Shown: positions 13,838 to 21,606 of the stretch, one piece after another
Layout of the letters: every line of letters starts with the position of its first letter
Position numbering within the stretch: the first letter of the stretch is position 1
Origin: Hallerella sp963629575
GTDB taxonomy: Bacteria > Fibrobacterota > Fibrobacteria > Fibrobacterales > Fibrobacteraceae
DNA length: 25,248 nucleotides
Direction of reading: 5' to 3'
Assembly (NCBI GenBank): GCA_963629575.1
Contig: CAVGIM010000046.1
Coordinates: 1 to 25,248 of the forward strand
Program-made: the position numbers and the translations under genes
Notes under the pieces: generated by a model
Told to the model about the DNA's origin: nothing
Seen by the model: only the letters and a program-made list of their open reading frames with translations
The model's database searches: none

Positions 13838-15033
13838 CAGAACGCAACTTGAATTTTGACAAACCGATTAATCGACGCGACACCCATTCCCTCAAATGGG
13901 ACTTCGCCGTCGAGCGCGGAATCGCAAAACCTGGCAAAAGCGACGACCTGATTCCTCTCTGGGTTGCCGACATGGATTTTCGTACATCGTCCTATATCCA
14001 GGACGCCTTGACACGGCAAGTCGCGCACGGAATCTTTGGATACAGCGAAGCGAAAGAAGGCTATTTTCTAGCGCTCCGGGATTTTTACGCTCGCAGGCAT
14101 GGGCTTGAAATTCCGACCAGCGATTGGATAATCAAGGCTCCGGGCGTGATGTTTCTACTCTCGATGGCCGTAAACGCCTTTACCGAAAAGAACGACGCGA
14201 TTCTAATCCAGGAGCCCGTCTATATGCATTTTCGGGAACTCATCGAAGCGAGCGGCCGAAGAGTCGTCAGCAGCGACCTGGTTCTCGCCGAAAACGGTCG
14301 CTACGACATCGACTTTTCCGATTTTGAAAAAAAGATCCAGGAAAACCGAATCAAGCTTTTCTTTCTCTGCAATCCACACAATCCCGTAAGCCGCGTATGG
14401 AGCGACGAGGAGCTGGAAAAACTCGGAGAAATCTGTCTAAGGCATCGCGTCATCATCGCTAGCGACGAAATCCACAACGACTTTGTCTTTTACGGGAAAC
14501 ATCGAATGATGGCAACCCTGTCCAAAGAAATTTCGGACATTACCGTTTCCGTGACAGCCCCGACAAAGACTTTCAATCTCGCCGGGCTGCAAATCGCCCA
14601 CGCCTTTATTTCCAACAAGAATCTAAGAGCGGCGATTCAACACGAAATCGATGCCGTCGCCTACAGCCAGGTCAATGTCGCCGGACTAATCGCCTCCGAA
14701 GCCGCCTACCGGTACGGCGAAGAATGGCTAGACGCCATGCTCGAATACATCCGGGGAAACATCGACTTCACAAGCGAGTTTGTAAGCGAAAACCTTCCCG
14801 GCATAACGCTCACTCCAATCGAAGCGACCTATCTCGCCTGGCTGAACTTCAACGGGTTAAAGAAGTCCCCGGACGAAATCGACGATATCATCCTGCACAA
14901 GGCAAAGCTCTGGGTAAACAATGGAATAAGGTTCGGAAATCCGGGAAGAGGATTCGAACGCATCAATCTGGCATGTCCGCGTTCGACACTCGAAATCGCG
15001 TTAAAAAGGCTGCAAAAGGCCTTCTACGGATGA
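13834..15033 (+). CDS. MalY/PatB-type cystathionine beta-lyase (aminotransferase fold)
   Basis: 399 residues, fold-type I PLP enzyme of the PatB/MalY group. Motifs: PLWVADMDF (41-49), which is characteristic of this group, GYSEAKEGY (69-77), NPHNP (180-184), Asp211 in SDEIHND and Schiff-base Lys245 in APTKTFN. Members split cystathionine or other cysteine S-conjugates into a thiol, pyruvate and ammonia. The 4-base ATGA overlap with the preceding gene implies translational coupling, so the two PLP enzymes are made together. It is the last plus-strand gene of the operon and its stop lies one base from that of the opposing SDR. No terminator follows directly. Confidence 0.9.
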   Translation: MTERNLNFDKPINRRDTHSLKWDFAVERGIAKPGKSDDLIPLWVADMDFRTSSYIQDALTRQVAHGIFGYSEAKEGYFLALRDFYARRHGLEIPTSDWIIKAPGVMFLLSMAVNAFTEKNDAILIQEPVYMHFRELIEASGRRVVSSDLVLAENGRYDIDFSDFEKKIQENRIKLFFLCNPHNPVSRVWSDEELEKLGEICLRHRVIIASDEIHNDFVFYGKHRMMATLSKEISDITVSVTAPTKTFNLAGLQIAHAFISNKNLRAAIQHEIDAVAYSQVNVAGLIASEAAYRYGEEWLDAMLEYIRGNIDFTSEFVSENLPGITLTPIEATYLAWLNFNGLKKSPDEIDDIILHKAKLWVNNGIRFGNPGRGFERINLACPRSTLEIALKRLQKAFYG

Positions 15034-15034
15034 A

Positions 15035-15769
15035 TCAGTCTGTTTCCGAAGCCTTTCGAAGCGCGTCTTCCAGGGTCATTCCCGCATAGTCCTGGGCAGA
15101 GAACAAGCGCCCGCTTTTCCCGTCGTCAAGCAAATTTCCGACAAGCGCGCCAGGGATAACGGAAGAAACGTCGTTCGGCGCATTGGGACCTCCCAGATCC
15201 GTTCGCAGCCACCCCGGATCCATCAGATTCATCATCACGTTCGATCCATCCAGTTTACACGCGAAATCCCGGACAAACTTGGAAAGAGCCGCCTTGGCAC
15301 AGGCGTAGGCGGCAAGTTCCGGCTCGTTCGCAATCCCGCTAGTCGTAAAAAGCATCCGACCAAAACCGTTTTGAATCATCTTCGGTAGAAAATGATAGGC
15401 GATCTGGACCTGCGCAAGGAAGTTTACCGCCATCGCCTGACGAAAATCTTCCAGAGTGTTCTTCGTATAGTCCGAAAAGTAACGGCTCATCTGCCCCGCG
15501 TTGTTGAACACCAGGTCGATATTCTGCCCAGTCGCATCGATTTCCACAAGCATGGCGCGGACGGATTCCGGATTTTCCAGATCGCACGCTACAGGCAGAG
15601 CCTCGACCCCGCGGATTCTCGCAAGCGAAGCGATTTCCTCCGAATGCTTCCGGGAACGGCTCTGCAAGACCAGATTCGCCCCGAGAGACGCCATCCGATT
15701 GGCGATTTCGCGACCCACGCCCCGAGAAGCCCCCGTAACCAGACACCAGCGATTCTTGACATTCAACAT
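15035..15769 (-). CDS. SDR-family oxidoreductase, NADP-type
   Basis: 244 residues from ATG 15769, preferred over an ATG 13 codons upstream because GAGAGGA lies directly before it and the protein then begins in normal SDR register (MLNVKNRWCLVTGASRGVGR). The nucleotide motif is TGASRGVG (12-19); the basic QSRSR stretch after strand 2 favours NADP(H). NNAG is at 89-92 and the catalytic residues are Ser144, Tyr155 and Lys159 (AYACAK). It converges tail-to-tail with the MalY-type gene. Whether it serves the same pathway is unknown; proximity and a second dehydrogenase in the operon make that plausible. Confidence 0.9.
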   Translation of the reverse strand: MLNVKNRWCLVTGASRGVGREIANRMASLGANLVLQSRSRKHSEEIASLARIRGVEALPVACDLENPESVRAMLVEIDATGQNIDLVFNNAGQMSRYFSDYTKNTLEDFRQAMAVNFLAQVQIAYHFLPKMIQNGFGRMLFTTSGIANEPELAAYACAKAALSKFVRDFACKLDGSNVMMNLMDPGWLRTDLGGPNAPNDVSSVIPGALVGNLLDDGKSGRLFSAQDYAGMTLEDALRKASETD

Positions 15770-15871
15770 TCTTTCCTCTCTTCTTTCGATTCTTGAACGG
15801 GCCACCATTCATTTTACCAAAATTTTCTGCAGTCGAATCGTTACAAATCGCATACGGGCACCGAGAAGTCC

Positions 15872-15911
15872 CCCGAAAAGACCGACTTCCAGAAATTTTC
15901 GGGATATTTTT
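15872..15911 (+). terminator. Possible plus-strand terminator beyond the convergent SDR
   Basis: CCCGAAAA (15872-15879) and TTTTCGGG (15896-15903) are perfect 8-bp arms with a 16-base loop, followed by ATATTTTT. On the plus strand no gene precedes it directly. If real, it could end the five-gene operon about 840 bases past its last stop, giving a transcript antisense to the minus-strand SDR. The loop is long and the stem AT-containing, so strength is uncertain. Confidence 0.35.
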
Positions 15912-15979
15912 CCTCGTTTTCCCGCATCAAGCGTCATATAAAGCGAAATTCAACCATTCAATCTTCACACGGAGGCAAG

Positions 15980-16994
15980 ATGCCAAGACGGATTTCAAAA
16001 AAATGTCCTTACGCAAACCTGATGACGGATCTCATTTTCAAGAAGGTCTTCAATCCCGACAATGCATTTACAAGGGAAAACCTCGTAAACCTTCTCAACG
16101 ATGTTCTAAAACCTCAACTCGCCGCTCCCATCCAGGACGTCTTCTCGCTAGACAAGGAAATGAATTCCAGCGGAAGCCGAGCTTCCAGGACAAGCGTATT
16201 CGACTTGCATTGCAAGGATTCCCAGAACAGGACTTTCATCGTCGAAGTCCATGGAATATTTCATCAAGCGTTCCTTCTTTTATGCCGGACAGGCAATCGT
16301 CCGGCAAGGCGTTCCCGGAGACTTTTACGATTACAACTTCAACCCCGTCTATGTCATCGCCATCAGCTGGCCCAATCTTTTCAAGGACAAACGCTATGTC
16401 CATCACCTATCTCTCTACGACGTGAAGACTCACGCGCCTCACCGCGATTTTGCAAGCTTTACGTTTCTCGAGCTCCAGAAATTTCCGGGAATCGGAACCG
16501 GTCACGACGCGCTCCGCAACTGGATGTACCTTTTCCGATATCTGCACACCCTTCAAAAACTGCCGACCGAAATGCAAAAAGCAAAATTCACGCGATTGCT
16601 AACGCTCACAAAAGTTGCTAGATTGAAAAGAGAGGAACTCCAAATTTACGAGAAGGAAGTCATGAGTCTAGAATGGGATGAATACGCAGTCCGGAAAACC
16701 CGCGAACGTCTCGATCGGGAACTCCGCGAAAAAGCGACAAGAGAAGGACGCGCCAAAGGAATGGCGACAGGACTAAAAAAAGGACTCGCGAAAGGTCTTG
16801 CTAAAGGTCTTGCTAAAGGTCTCGCCAAGGGCAAATCCCAAGGAATCGCTTTGGGAATGCGCAAAGGGCTGACAGAGGGCGAAGCCAAGGCCAAAGCGGA
16901 AATGGCAAGGAATCTTCTTGCCGAAGACCTCCCCCTAGACGTCATTGCACGCTGCACAGGCTTTTCCGTTGCGAAAATCAAAAGGCTGAAATAA
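15980..16994 (+). pseudogene. Rpn-family PD-(D/E)XK nuclease / transposase-like protein, frameshifted
   Basis: The first frame starts at ATG 15980 behind GGAGG and reads the family N-terminus: LMTDLIFKKVF, LLNDVL, SLDKEMN, SVFDLHCKD and FIVEV. It then loses the family pattern and runs to a stop at 16621. A second frame from about 16251 resumes it exactly (MEYFIKRSFFYAGQAIVRQG, NPVYVIAISW) to 16994. The break falls at the conserved E-x-Q of the nuclease core, where a few residues also seem to be missing, consistent with a small out-of-frame deletion. Intact members act in recombination and are often multicopy in this phylum. The C-terminus carries GLAK repeats and ends with LPLDVIARCTGFSVAKIKRL, a usual Rpn-type tail. 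Confidence 0.8.
16782..16829 (+). repeat. Tandem 12-base repeat (four copies) in coding sequence
   Basis: Four 12-base units, 16782-16793, 16794-16805, 16806-16817 and 16818-16829, each encode Gly-Leu-Ala-Lys. The middle two are identical (GGTCTTGCTAAA) and the outer two differ at a few positions. This is a site where copy number could change by slippage without shifting frame. Confidence 0.9.
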
Positions 16995-17001
16995 CTTCTT
17001 T

Positions 17002-17676
17002 ATGGATACAGGAAATTCCCCAAAGTCCAGCGGAAAGGCAAAGATTCTCGCGACAACAGGCCTTGTATGCGCCATGGGCGGCTACATTTGCGGCGATAAA
17101 AGCGACGAACACGACAAGCTAAAACAAAACCGGCAACCCTACGAAATTGCAGCATCTCTCCTAGACAGCGCAACAAAGAAACAAGCCGAATGGCTAAAAA
17201 TCCAGGAACAAATCGAATCATCCAGCACATCCTATAGAATCACGATCGATTCCCTGGAGCGCATCATCGCCCAACTCGAAAATTACCAATACGAACTAGG
17301 AAACAAGAACTTCGAACTGAAACAGTGCGAAAATTCCAACGAAACGCTCCAGAAAGAGAAAGACGGGATCCAGCTTGCTTATGAAAACGAACAAACCGAA
17401 GTCAAAATCCGGGACAACCAAATCGACAGCCTGGAAACCCTAGCGCAAAGCCTCCAAAAGGAAATATCGAGTCTTCAAGACGATTACAGGGACCGCTCCC
17501 CCATAGAAAACGAATTCCAGGCGATTCACAACTGCATCAATGCCCAAGGCCATTCCATGAGTCCCCACGAATGGGAACGGCAAGTCAAGTGCTGTATCAA
17601 AACTCTAAAAAAACTGCAGAAAAAATACCCGAAAGACAAATTCGAAGACATCGCCCTGAACTGCAATGCCAACTGA
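17002..17676 (+). CDS. Hypothetical membrane-anchored coiled-coil protein
   Basis: 224 residues, family not recognised. A short hydrophobic stretch near residues 15-31 (ILATTGLVCAMGGYICG) could be a membrane anchor or signal anchor. The rest is Gln/Glu/Lys/Asn-rich and helical with heptad-like patterns (about 60-165), likely a coiled coil. Cysteines occur near the end (VKCCIKTL, ALNCNAN). It starts eight bases after the nuclease remnant without an obvious ribosome-binding site and overlaps the next gene by 11 bases, so these two are probably co-expressed. Role unknown. Confidence 0.65.
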   Translation: MDTGNSPKSSGKAKILATTGLVCAMGGYICGDKSDEHDKLKQNRQPYEIAASLLDSATKKQAEWLKIQEQIESSSTSYRITIDSLERIIAQLENYQYELGNKNFELKQCENSNETLQKEKDGIQLAYENEQTEVKIRDNQIDSLETLAQSLQKEISSLQDDYRDRSPIENEFQAIHNCINAQGHSMSPHEWERQVKCCIKTLKKLQKKYPKDKFEDIALNCNAN

Positions 17677-18052
17677 GAAAAGTTCCAACCATCCGCTGTT
17701 GAGAGAAATCGACAGCCTTCTCGCTAAAAACGAAAAATCCTTTGGCAGCGCAGTTCGAGAATATCACGGTTGGTGCGCCGACCACGGCGAATGCGAAAAC
17801 GACAGCCAGAAAGAAGCCAAAAAATGGGTCGAAAAGTTCAAGAAGTACCGATCACGCCTTGGCGACGATCCAAAATCCCTCCCTTATCTAGAATTGTCGA
17901 AGTTTCTTCAATATCTAAAAGACGAATGTCCTGTCCAGCCGCAACCGCTACTGGATCTTGTCCAAGATGACCCGATTGGCGAAGAAATGAAAAGGCTCTC
18001 GGCAAAGATTCGCGAGCAGATTATCGCCGAAGAAGAAAATTCAGAACCCTAA
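17666..18052 (+). CDS. Hypothetical acidic protein, 128 aa
   Basis: 128 residues, not recognised. It is soluble and strongly charged, with no signal peptide or membrane segment. It has two cysteines near WCADHGECEND and an acidic tail (IAEEENSEP). The start overlaps the end of the coiled-coil gene by 11 bases in another frame, which suggests translational coupling and a joint role. Downstream there is no gene of normal size for about 730 bases. Confidence 0.6.
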   Translation: MPTEKSSNHPLLREIDSLLAKNEKSFGSAVREYHGWCADHGECENDSQKEAKKWVEKFKKYRSRLGDDPKSLPYLELSKFLQYLKDECPVQPQPLLDLVQDDPIGEEMKRLSAKIREQIIAEEENSEP

Positions 18053-18056
18053 AATC

Positions 18057-18073
18057 TGTCCCCAATTGTCCCC
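18057..18073. repeat. Short TGTCCCC direct repeat
   Basis: TGTCCCC occurs at 18057-18063 and 18067-18073, directly after the preceding stop. The AATCTGTCCCCAATTGTCCCC-like pattern recalls intergenic repeats seen in various bacterial genomes, but no element or transposase is present here. Meaning uncertain. Confidence 0.3.
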
Positions 18074-18139
18074 ACGCACAAATCTAGCTTTCTGGATGTC
18101 TTGGAAAATCCCTTTCGAGACTTGTCATAGGAGGCTCTT

Positions 18140-18229
18140 ATGCCACAGCCCAAGCACGATCCGCACGGTGCCGGATACCCGTCAAGAAATCCAGGACATC
18201 CGTCCGGCAAACATCGCGGAAACGATTGA
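18140..18229 (+). CDS. Small ORF (29 aa), Pro/Gly/His-rich, with strong ribosome-binding site
   Basis: ATG at 18140 follows TAGGAGG at ideal spacing, the strongest such site in this region. The 29-residue product starts MPQPKHDPHGAGYPSRNPGH and ends SGKHRGND before TGA. It is basic, Pro/Gly/His-rich and has no signal peptide. After the TGA the same frame stays open for another 43 codons to TAA at 18359-18361, so a nonsense mutation in a longer gene is possible. Family and role are not recognised. Confidence 0.45.
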   Translation: MPQPKHDPHGAGYPSRNPGHPSGKHRGND

Positions 18230-18247
18230 CGCCCGCATCCCGACAAT

Positions 18248-18311
18248 CGCAGTCCGACGGCCTACAGACTGGTTCGGCAACAAATCCCGCGCATGGGTTG
18301 TCCGGACTGCG
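18248..18311. repeat. 9-bp perfect inverted repeat
   Basis: CGCAGTCCG (18248-18256) and CGGACTGCG (18303-18311) are perfect complements separated by 46 bases that can form a weaker inner hairpin. It starts just after the TGA of the 29-codon ORF. It could be a 3' RNA structure of that transcript; there is no T run directly after it. Confidence 0.45.
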
Positions 18312-18627
18312 CATTCTTTCCATGGCTCCAAATTTGCAAGAAAAAAAAACATTCAAAATAACAATAAAATTTTATCTTTCAAATTACAGTTCATTTAACA
18401 GGAACCGATGAATACACAAAAATACGGAGATTTCGAGATGCATCGTCAAATAGGTGACAAGCTTCACGACAAGGTATTGACAATAGCGCCCGTTTCTCTT
18501 ATTTTTATGACACATAGCGAGAAATCGCGATTGGAACTTAAAGAGCTTTTGCACCTTATTCTCAAGACTGGAATCGGCAAAATTCACGCGCAGAGAATAA
18601 GCATGCAAACGCTCACGTCCCATTCGG
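18312..18627. other. Gene-poor AT-rich stretch
   Basis: This stretch holds A-rich runs (18340-18375) and no ORF I trust. A 127-codon plus frame starts at 18408 (MNTQKYGDFEM) with a weak AGGAAC before it, but its second half runs through the structured segment at 18628-18710 and into the start of the next gene, so it is not called. Confidence 0.5.
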
Positions 18628-18710
18628 GGCGTGGGTCGTTGTCGTCTGTTTGTGCGTATAGGTTTTGCCGAACCTCAGTCTGCAAGCACGCGAAAAACGG
18701 AACCCACGCC
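18628..18710 (+). ncRNA. Candidate structured RNA upstream of the envelope operon
   Basis: GGCGTGGGT (18628-18636) pairs perfectly with ACCCACGCC (18702-18710), enclosing 65 bases that contain an AGGTT/AACCT hairpin and a GTGC/GCAC pairing; TTTT follows the closing arm. The arrangement fits a small RNA or a cis-acting leader for the lipoprotein operon that begins 75 bases downstream. It matches no class I can name, and the strand is uncertain. Confidence 0.4.
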
Positions 18711-18784
18711 TTTTCTGCATCGAAAGGGCGCAAGGCCAAGCTCCGGGAGCCGTCGCGGATCGTTTTCGCGAAAAAGGAGCGTTT

Positions 18785-20155
18785 ATGCTAAAAAAATGGG
18801 TACTCGTCGGATTTTTTTCCCTTCTGTGCCTGGCCTGTAGCGGAGAAAACGGCACAAACGGAAAAGACGCAAGCGTCAACGTCGATTCCCTGGCAAACGT
18901 CCTTCGGAGCGAAATCACGGGAACCCTCTGGGACACCCTGTATGCCAAGCCGTATATTGACACGGTCTATAATGCCCTTTTCGACAACGCGTTTTCGTCG
19001 AGCTGGATGGATTCCACCCGAGAAGCGCTCATCGACAGCCTCAAGCGCGCCGATTACGATTCGCTCTACAGCAAGCTCTACGACAGCGTCTATTACGACA
19101 TCTATTCCCAGAGCGTCATCAAGAATCTCGAAGCCTCGCCCTATACGGCAAAAGAAAATATCTATACGGCATTCGCGAACCAGTACCCCTTGATGTACAA
19201 GGATTTTACCGGATCCTCCGGAACGTCTCTCCCTTATCCCGTCTCCATCCGGGTCAGCAATACATGCCAAAGTTCCTACTTTTCGACAGTCCCCTGTTCC
19301 TACAAAAAAATTCTCGTCAAGGCCTGGGTCGAAGATTTCAGCGATACGGGAAGCGTGAGCGGTTTCGTAAATCCGGACACATCCGAGATTTTCGCCCCGC
19401 CGATTCGCTTCAAGCCGGAAAAGTATCTAGACCTCACGGCTCCCATCCAGGCGCAATTCCAGGTGCGGGCCTACGCCCTCGAAAACGATCACGAAATTTT
19501 GTTCTACGCGGCATCCGAACCGACAACGATTCATCCCGTACAAATTAACGGCGCAGAGCTTCAAGGCGTCGAAAACAGAAACTGGTGGTGGGCTGTCTGG
19601 GTGACGCCCGGAATGGATTCCCTGCAAAACATTCTGGACGATCTGTCCGCGAAACTTCCCGACGGAACGGTAAAAGTCTACCAGAAATACACGGAAGACA
19701 AGGATATCACAACAAGTTCCAAGCGGGTGGTCCAGGCCGTTTTCGAAGTTCTGCAAAGCCGGCACATCAACTACGTACAAAATAACGGTGCGGGAAGCCG
19801 CGGACAAAAAATCAACTACCCGATCGAAATCTTGCGTTCGAGGGACGGGCTGTGCATCGAAACGACCGTTCTCTTCGCCTCCATTCTAGAAGCGCTCGGG
19901 ATGCAAGCCTTTATCGTCAGCGTTCCAAGCCACGCCTTTCTCGGGTGGCGCATCGATAAAGATTCCGACACGCTCGACTTTGTAGAAACCACTTTGATAG
20001 AGTACGAGACATCGACATTCGAACACGCCAATTCCAGCGCAACCGACCGCTACAACGAAGAAGTCGATGCGGGGACCTTTGAATCCGGCGAGTCCGAACT
20101 GATCGATATCGAAAAAGTCCGCCAATACGGCATTATGCCGAACGACATTCCCTAA
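18785..20155 (+). CDS. Lipoprotein with transglutaminase-like domain
   Basis: 456 residues from ATG 18785, placed by AAGGAG before it. The N-terminus is a lipoprotein signal (VLVGFFSLLCLACSG) with Cys18 as the likely lipidation site, then a short Gly-Lys stretch (GENGTNGKDAS). Residues of about 35-140 are a Tyr/Asp-rich helical region with YDSLYSKLYDSVYYDIYSQ. A beta-rich middle follows. The C-terminal transglutaminase-like domain (about 315-425) has Cys357 in RDGLCIETT, His383 in VPSHAFLGW and Asp398 in TLDFVETT, the expected thiol-protease-like triad. It is exported and probably faces the periplasm or cell surface. It heads a four-gene operon. Crosslinking and peptidase activity are both possible. 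Confidence 0.85.
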   Translation: MLKKWVLVGFFSLLCLACSGENGTNGKDASVNVDSLANVLRSEITGTLWDTLYAKPYIDTVYNALFDNAFSSSWMDSTREALIDSLKRADYDSLYSKLYDSVYYDIYSQSVIKNLEASPYTAKENIYTAFANQYPLMYKDFTGSSGTSLPYPVSIRVSNTCQSSYFSTVPCSYKKILVKAWVEDFSDTGSVSGFVNPDTSEIFAPPIRFKPEKYLDLTAPIQAQFQVRAYALENDHEILFYAASEPTTIHPVQINGAELQGVENRNWWWAVWVTPGMDSLQNILDDLSAKLPDGTVKVYQKYTEDKDITTSSKRVVQAVFEVLQSRHINYVQNNGAGSRGQKINYPIEILRSRDGLCIETTVLFASILEALGMQAFIVSVPSHAFLGWRIDKDSDTLDFVETTLIEYETSTFEHANSSATDRYNEEVDAGTFESGESELIDIEKVRQYGIMPNDIP

Positions 20156-20167
20156 AGAGAGCATTTG

Positions 20168-21595
20168 ATGAAAAAGTTTACCCTTGTTCTTTTTCTTTTT
20201 TCTTCATCGCTTTTTGCAAACGAGATGTGCGCCCAGCTTTGCGTCCCGTGCAAGGAGAACGCGAGCGATTCGACTTGTTCGCGGATCGAAACCCTGTGCG
20301 ATTGCGCCACCCTTCTCGACAGCATCCAGGCGAAAGAAATGGCCAAGGCCGAAAAAATCAAGGCCTTAAAGGAAACGCTCAAGACAAATCTTTCGGAAAA
20401 CTGCCAAAAGGAATTTTGCGCGTTCAAGGTCAACATCCAAGGCGACGAGCTCAAGTATTTTCACAAGGCAAAGCTCCCCAAGTCCGTCAAAGGCCTCGTA
20501 TCCGAAGCGCAGGCGGAAAAAATCGCGACGGATTCCACGGCAAAACCCGAAGCGTTCATCGCACTGAGCTCCGAATGCCAGAACTTTTGCGGATTCTGCC
20601 CGGCAGAGAAGGCGAAAGACAGCTCGTGCGTTCGAATCGAAAGCATTTGCAAGTGCCATGCGTTTGCCGAACAGGAAGCGCGCCTCGCCGAAAAGGCCAA
20701 GGCGGACAGTCTTCAAAAATTCCAGGAACTTTTCAAGAAGACCGAAAATCTGTCACTCGCCGCGGATTCCATCTACGCATTCCAAAAGACCGTTCCGGAT
20801 TCCATCGTGCATGTCACGCTCAAAAAGTCCGACCTGACAATTCTTGACATGCAAACATTCAAGGAACCTCCCAAAGATACGATTTTCGCGGCACCGCTCG
20901 CCGTGCTACCCGCCGACACGGCAAAGGCACCCAAGGATTCCGCGCAGCCATCTCGAAACGCTCCCAATCAATTACCCGCCACTCCGACAGAAAACAGCTA
21001 TCGCCATTTTTACCTGGGAATTTCCGCCCATGTCGGGCAGATTTACGACAAGTCGCTTCTCGACCGCAAGACTTCCCGGGACGCGAGCATCACGGTGGGA
21101 CTTGACGTCTTCATGCGCTCCTACATCTACAAATACGGCTCGTTTCAATGGGGACTCGGCGCGGTCTATCAGTATTGCGAATACGATTTGGACGACGACA
21201 GAAGCTCGAGCGCAGGAATTTCCTACCACAATATCGTTGCGGAACTTCCCATCGAATTTCGCTTCGGATTCCCCATCGGAAAGGCCTTTAGCCCGTTCAT
21301 CAGCATAAACTGGAATATTCGAAAGCCTATCTACCAGTGGTACAATTGGTTCTCTAGATACAGGAACGATTACTATTACAGCGATTCCTACGGTGACGAA
21401 TGGGAAGCCAGCACCTACGCCTCTTCGGATTTCGATTTCCTGGGATTCCTAGGTCTCGGTCTCGAGATCTATCGCCACGTTTCCATCGAATGGCAATGGC
21501 TCGCTAGCGCCAAGAGCACATACGCCGACGACAAGGGCACCCCATACAAAGACGGAGCCGACACCTGGCGCGTCAAGCTGGACTTCGCATTCTAA
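20168..21595 (+). CDS. Cys-rich exported protein with predicted C-terminal outer-membrane barrel
   Basis: 475 residues from ATG 20168 (a TTG directly upstream is in frame but less likely). Signal peptide MKKFTLVLFLFSSSLFA. The periplasmic part contains a duplicated six-cysteine motif C-x3-C-x2-C-x8/9-C-x6-C-x-C: Cys21, 25, 28, 37, 44, 46 and Cys137, 141, 144, 154, 161, 163, each followed by a charged helix. A Pro/Ala-rich linker (about 250-275) leads to alternating aromatic and polar strands from about residue 280 to the end, which finishes VKLDFAF. A terminal Phe is typical of outer-membrane beta-barrels. The start lies 12 bases after the previous stop. Family not recognised; the cysteines could bind metal or form disulfides. 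Confidence 0.8.
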   Translation: MKKFTLVLFLFSSSLFANEMCAQLCVPCKENASDSTCSRIETLCDCATLLDSIQAKEMAKAEKIKALKETLKTNLSENCQKEFCAFKVNIQGDELKYFHKAKLPKSVKGLVSEAQAEKIATDSTAKPEAFIALSSECQNFCGFCPAEKAKDSSCVRIESICKCHAFAEQEARLAEKAKADSLQKFQELFKKTENLSLAADSIYAFQKTVPDSIVHVTLKKSDLTILDMQTFKEPPKDTIFAAPLAVLPADTAKAPKDSAQPSRNAPNQLPATPTENSYRHFYLGISAHVGQIYDKSLLDRKTSRDASITVGLDVFMRSYIYKYGSFQWGLGAVYQYCEYDLDDDRSSSAGISYHNIVAELPIEFRFGFPIGKAFSPFISINWNIRKPIYQWYNWFSRYRNDYYYSDSYGDEWEASTYASSDFDFLGFLGLGLEIYRHVSIEWQWLASAKSTYADDKGTPYKDGADTWRVKLDFAF

Positions 21596-21606
21596 AGGAG
21601 AAAACG

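Noticed and set aside
15770..15808. Upstream in-frame ATG for the minus-strand SDR
   Set aside because: The extra 13 residues are outside the SDR fold and the ATG at 15769 has a clear GAGAGGA before it.
16782..16829. Short regular repeats considered as a CRISPR fragment
   Set aside because: The units are 12 bases, contiguous without spacers, and encode an in-frame peptide repeat.
18408..18791. 127-codon frame starting MNTQKYGDFEM
   Set aside because: Weak start, no recognisable family, second half runs through the inverted-repeat structure and overlaps the well-supported lipoprotein start.
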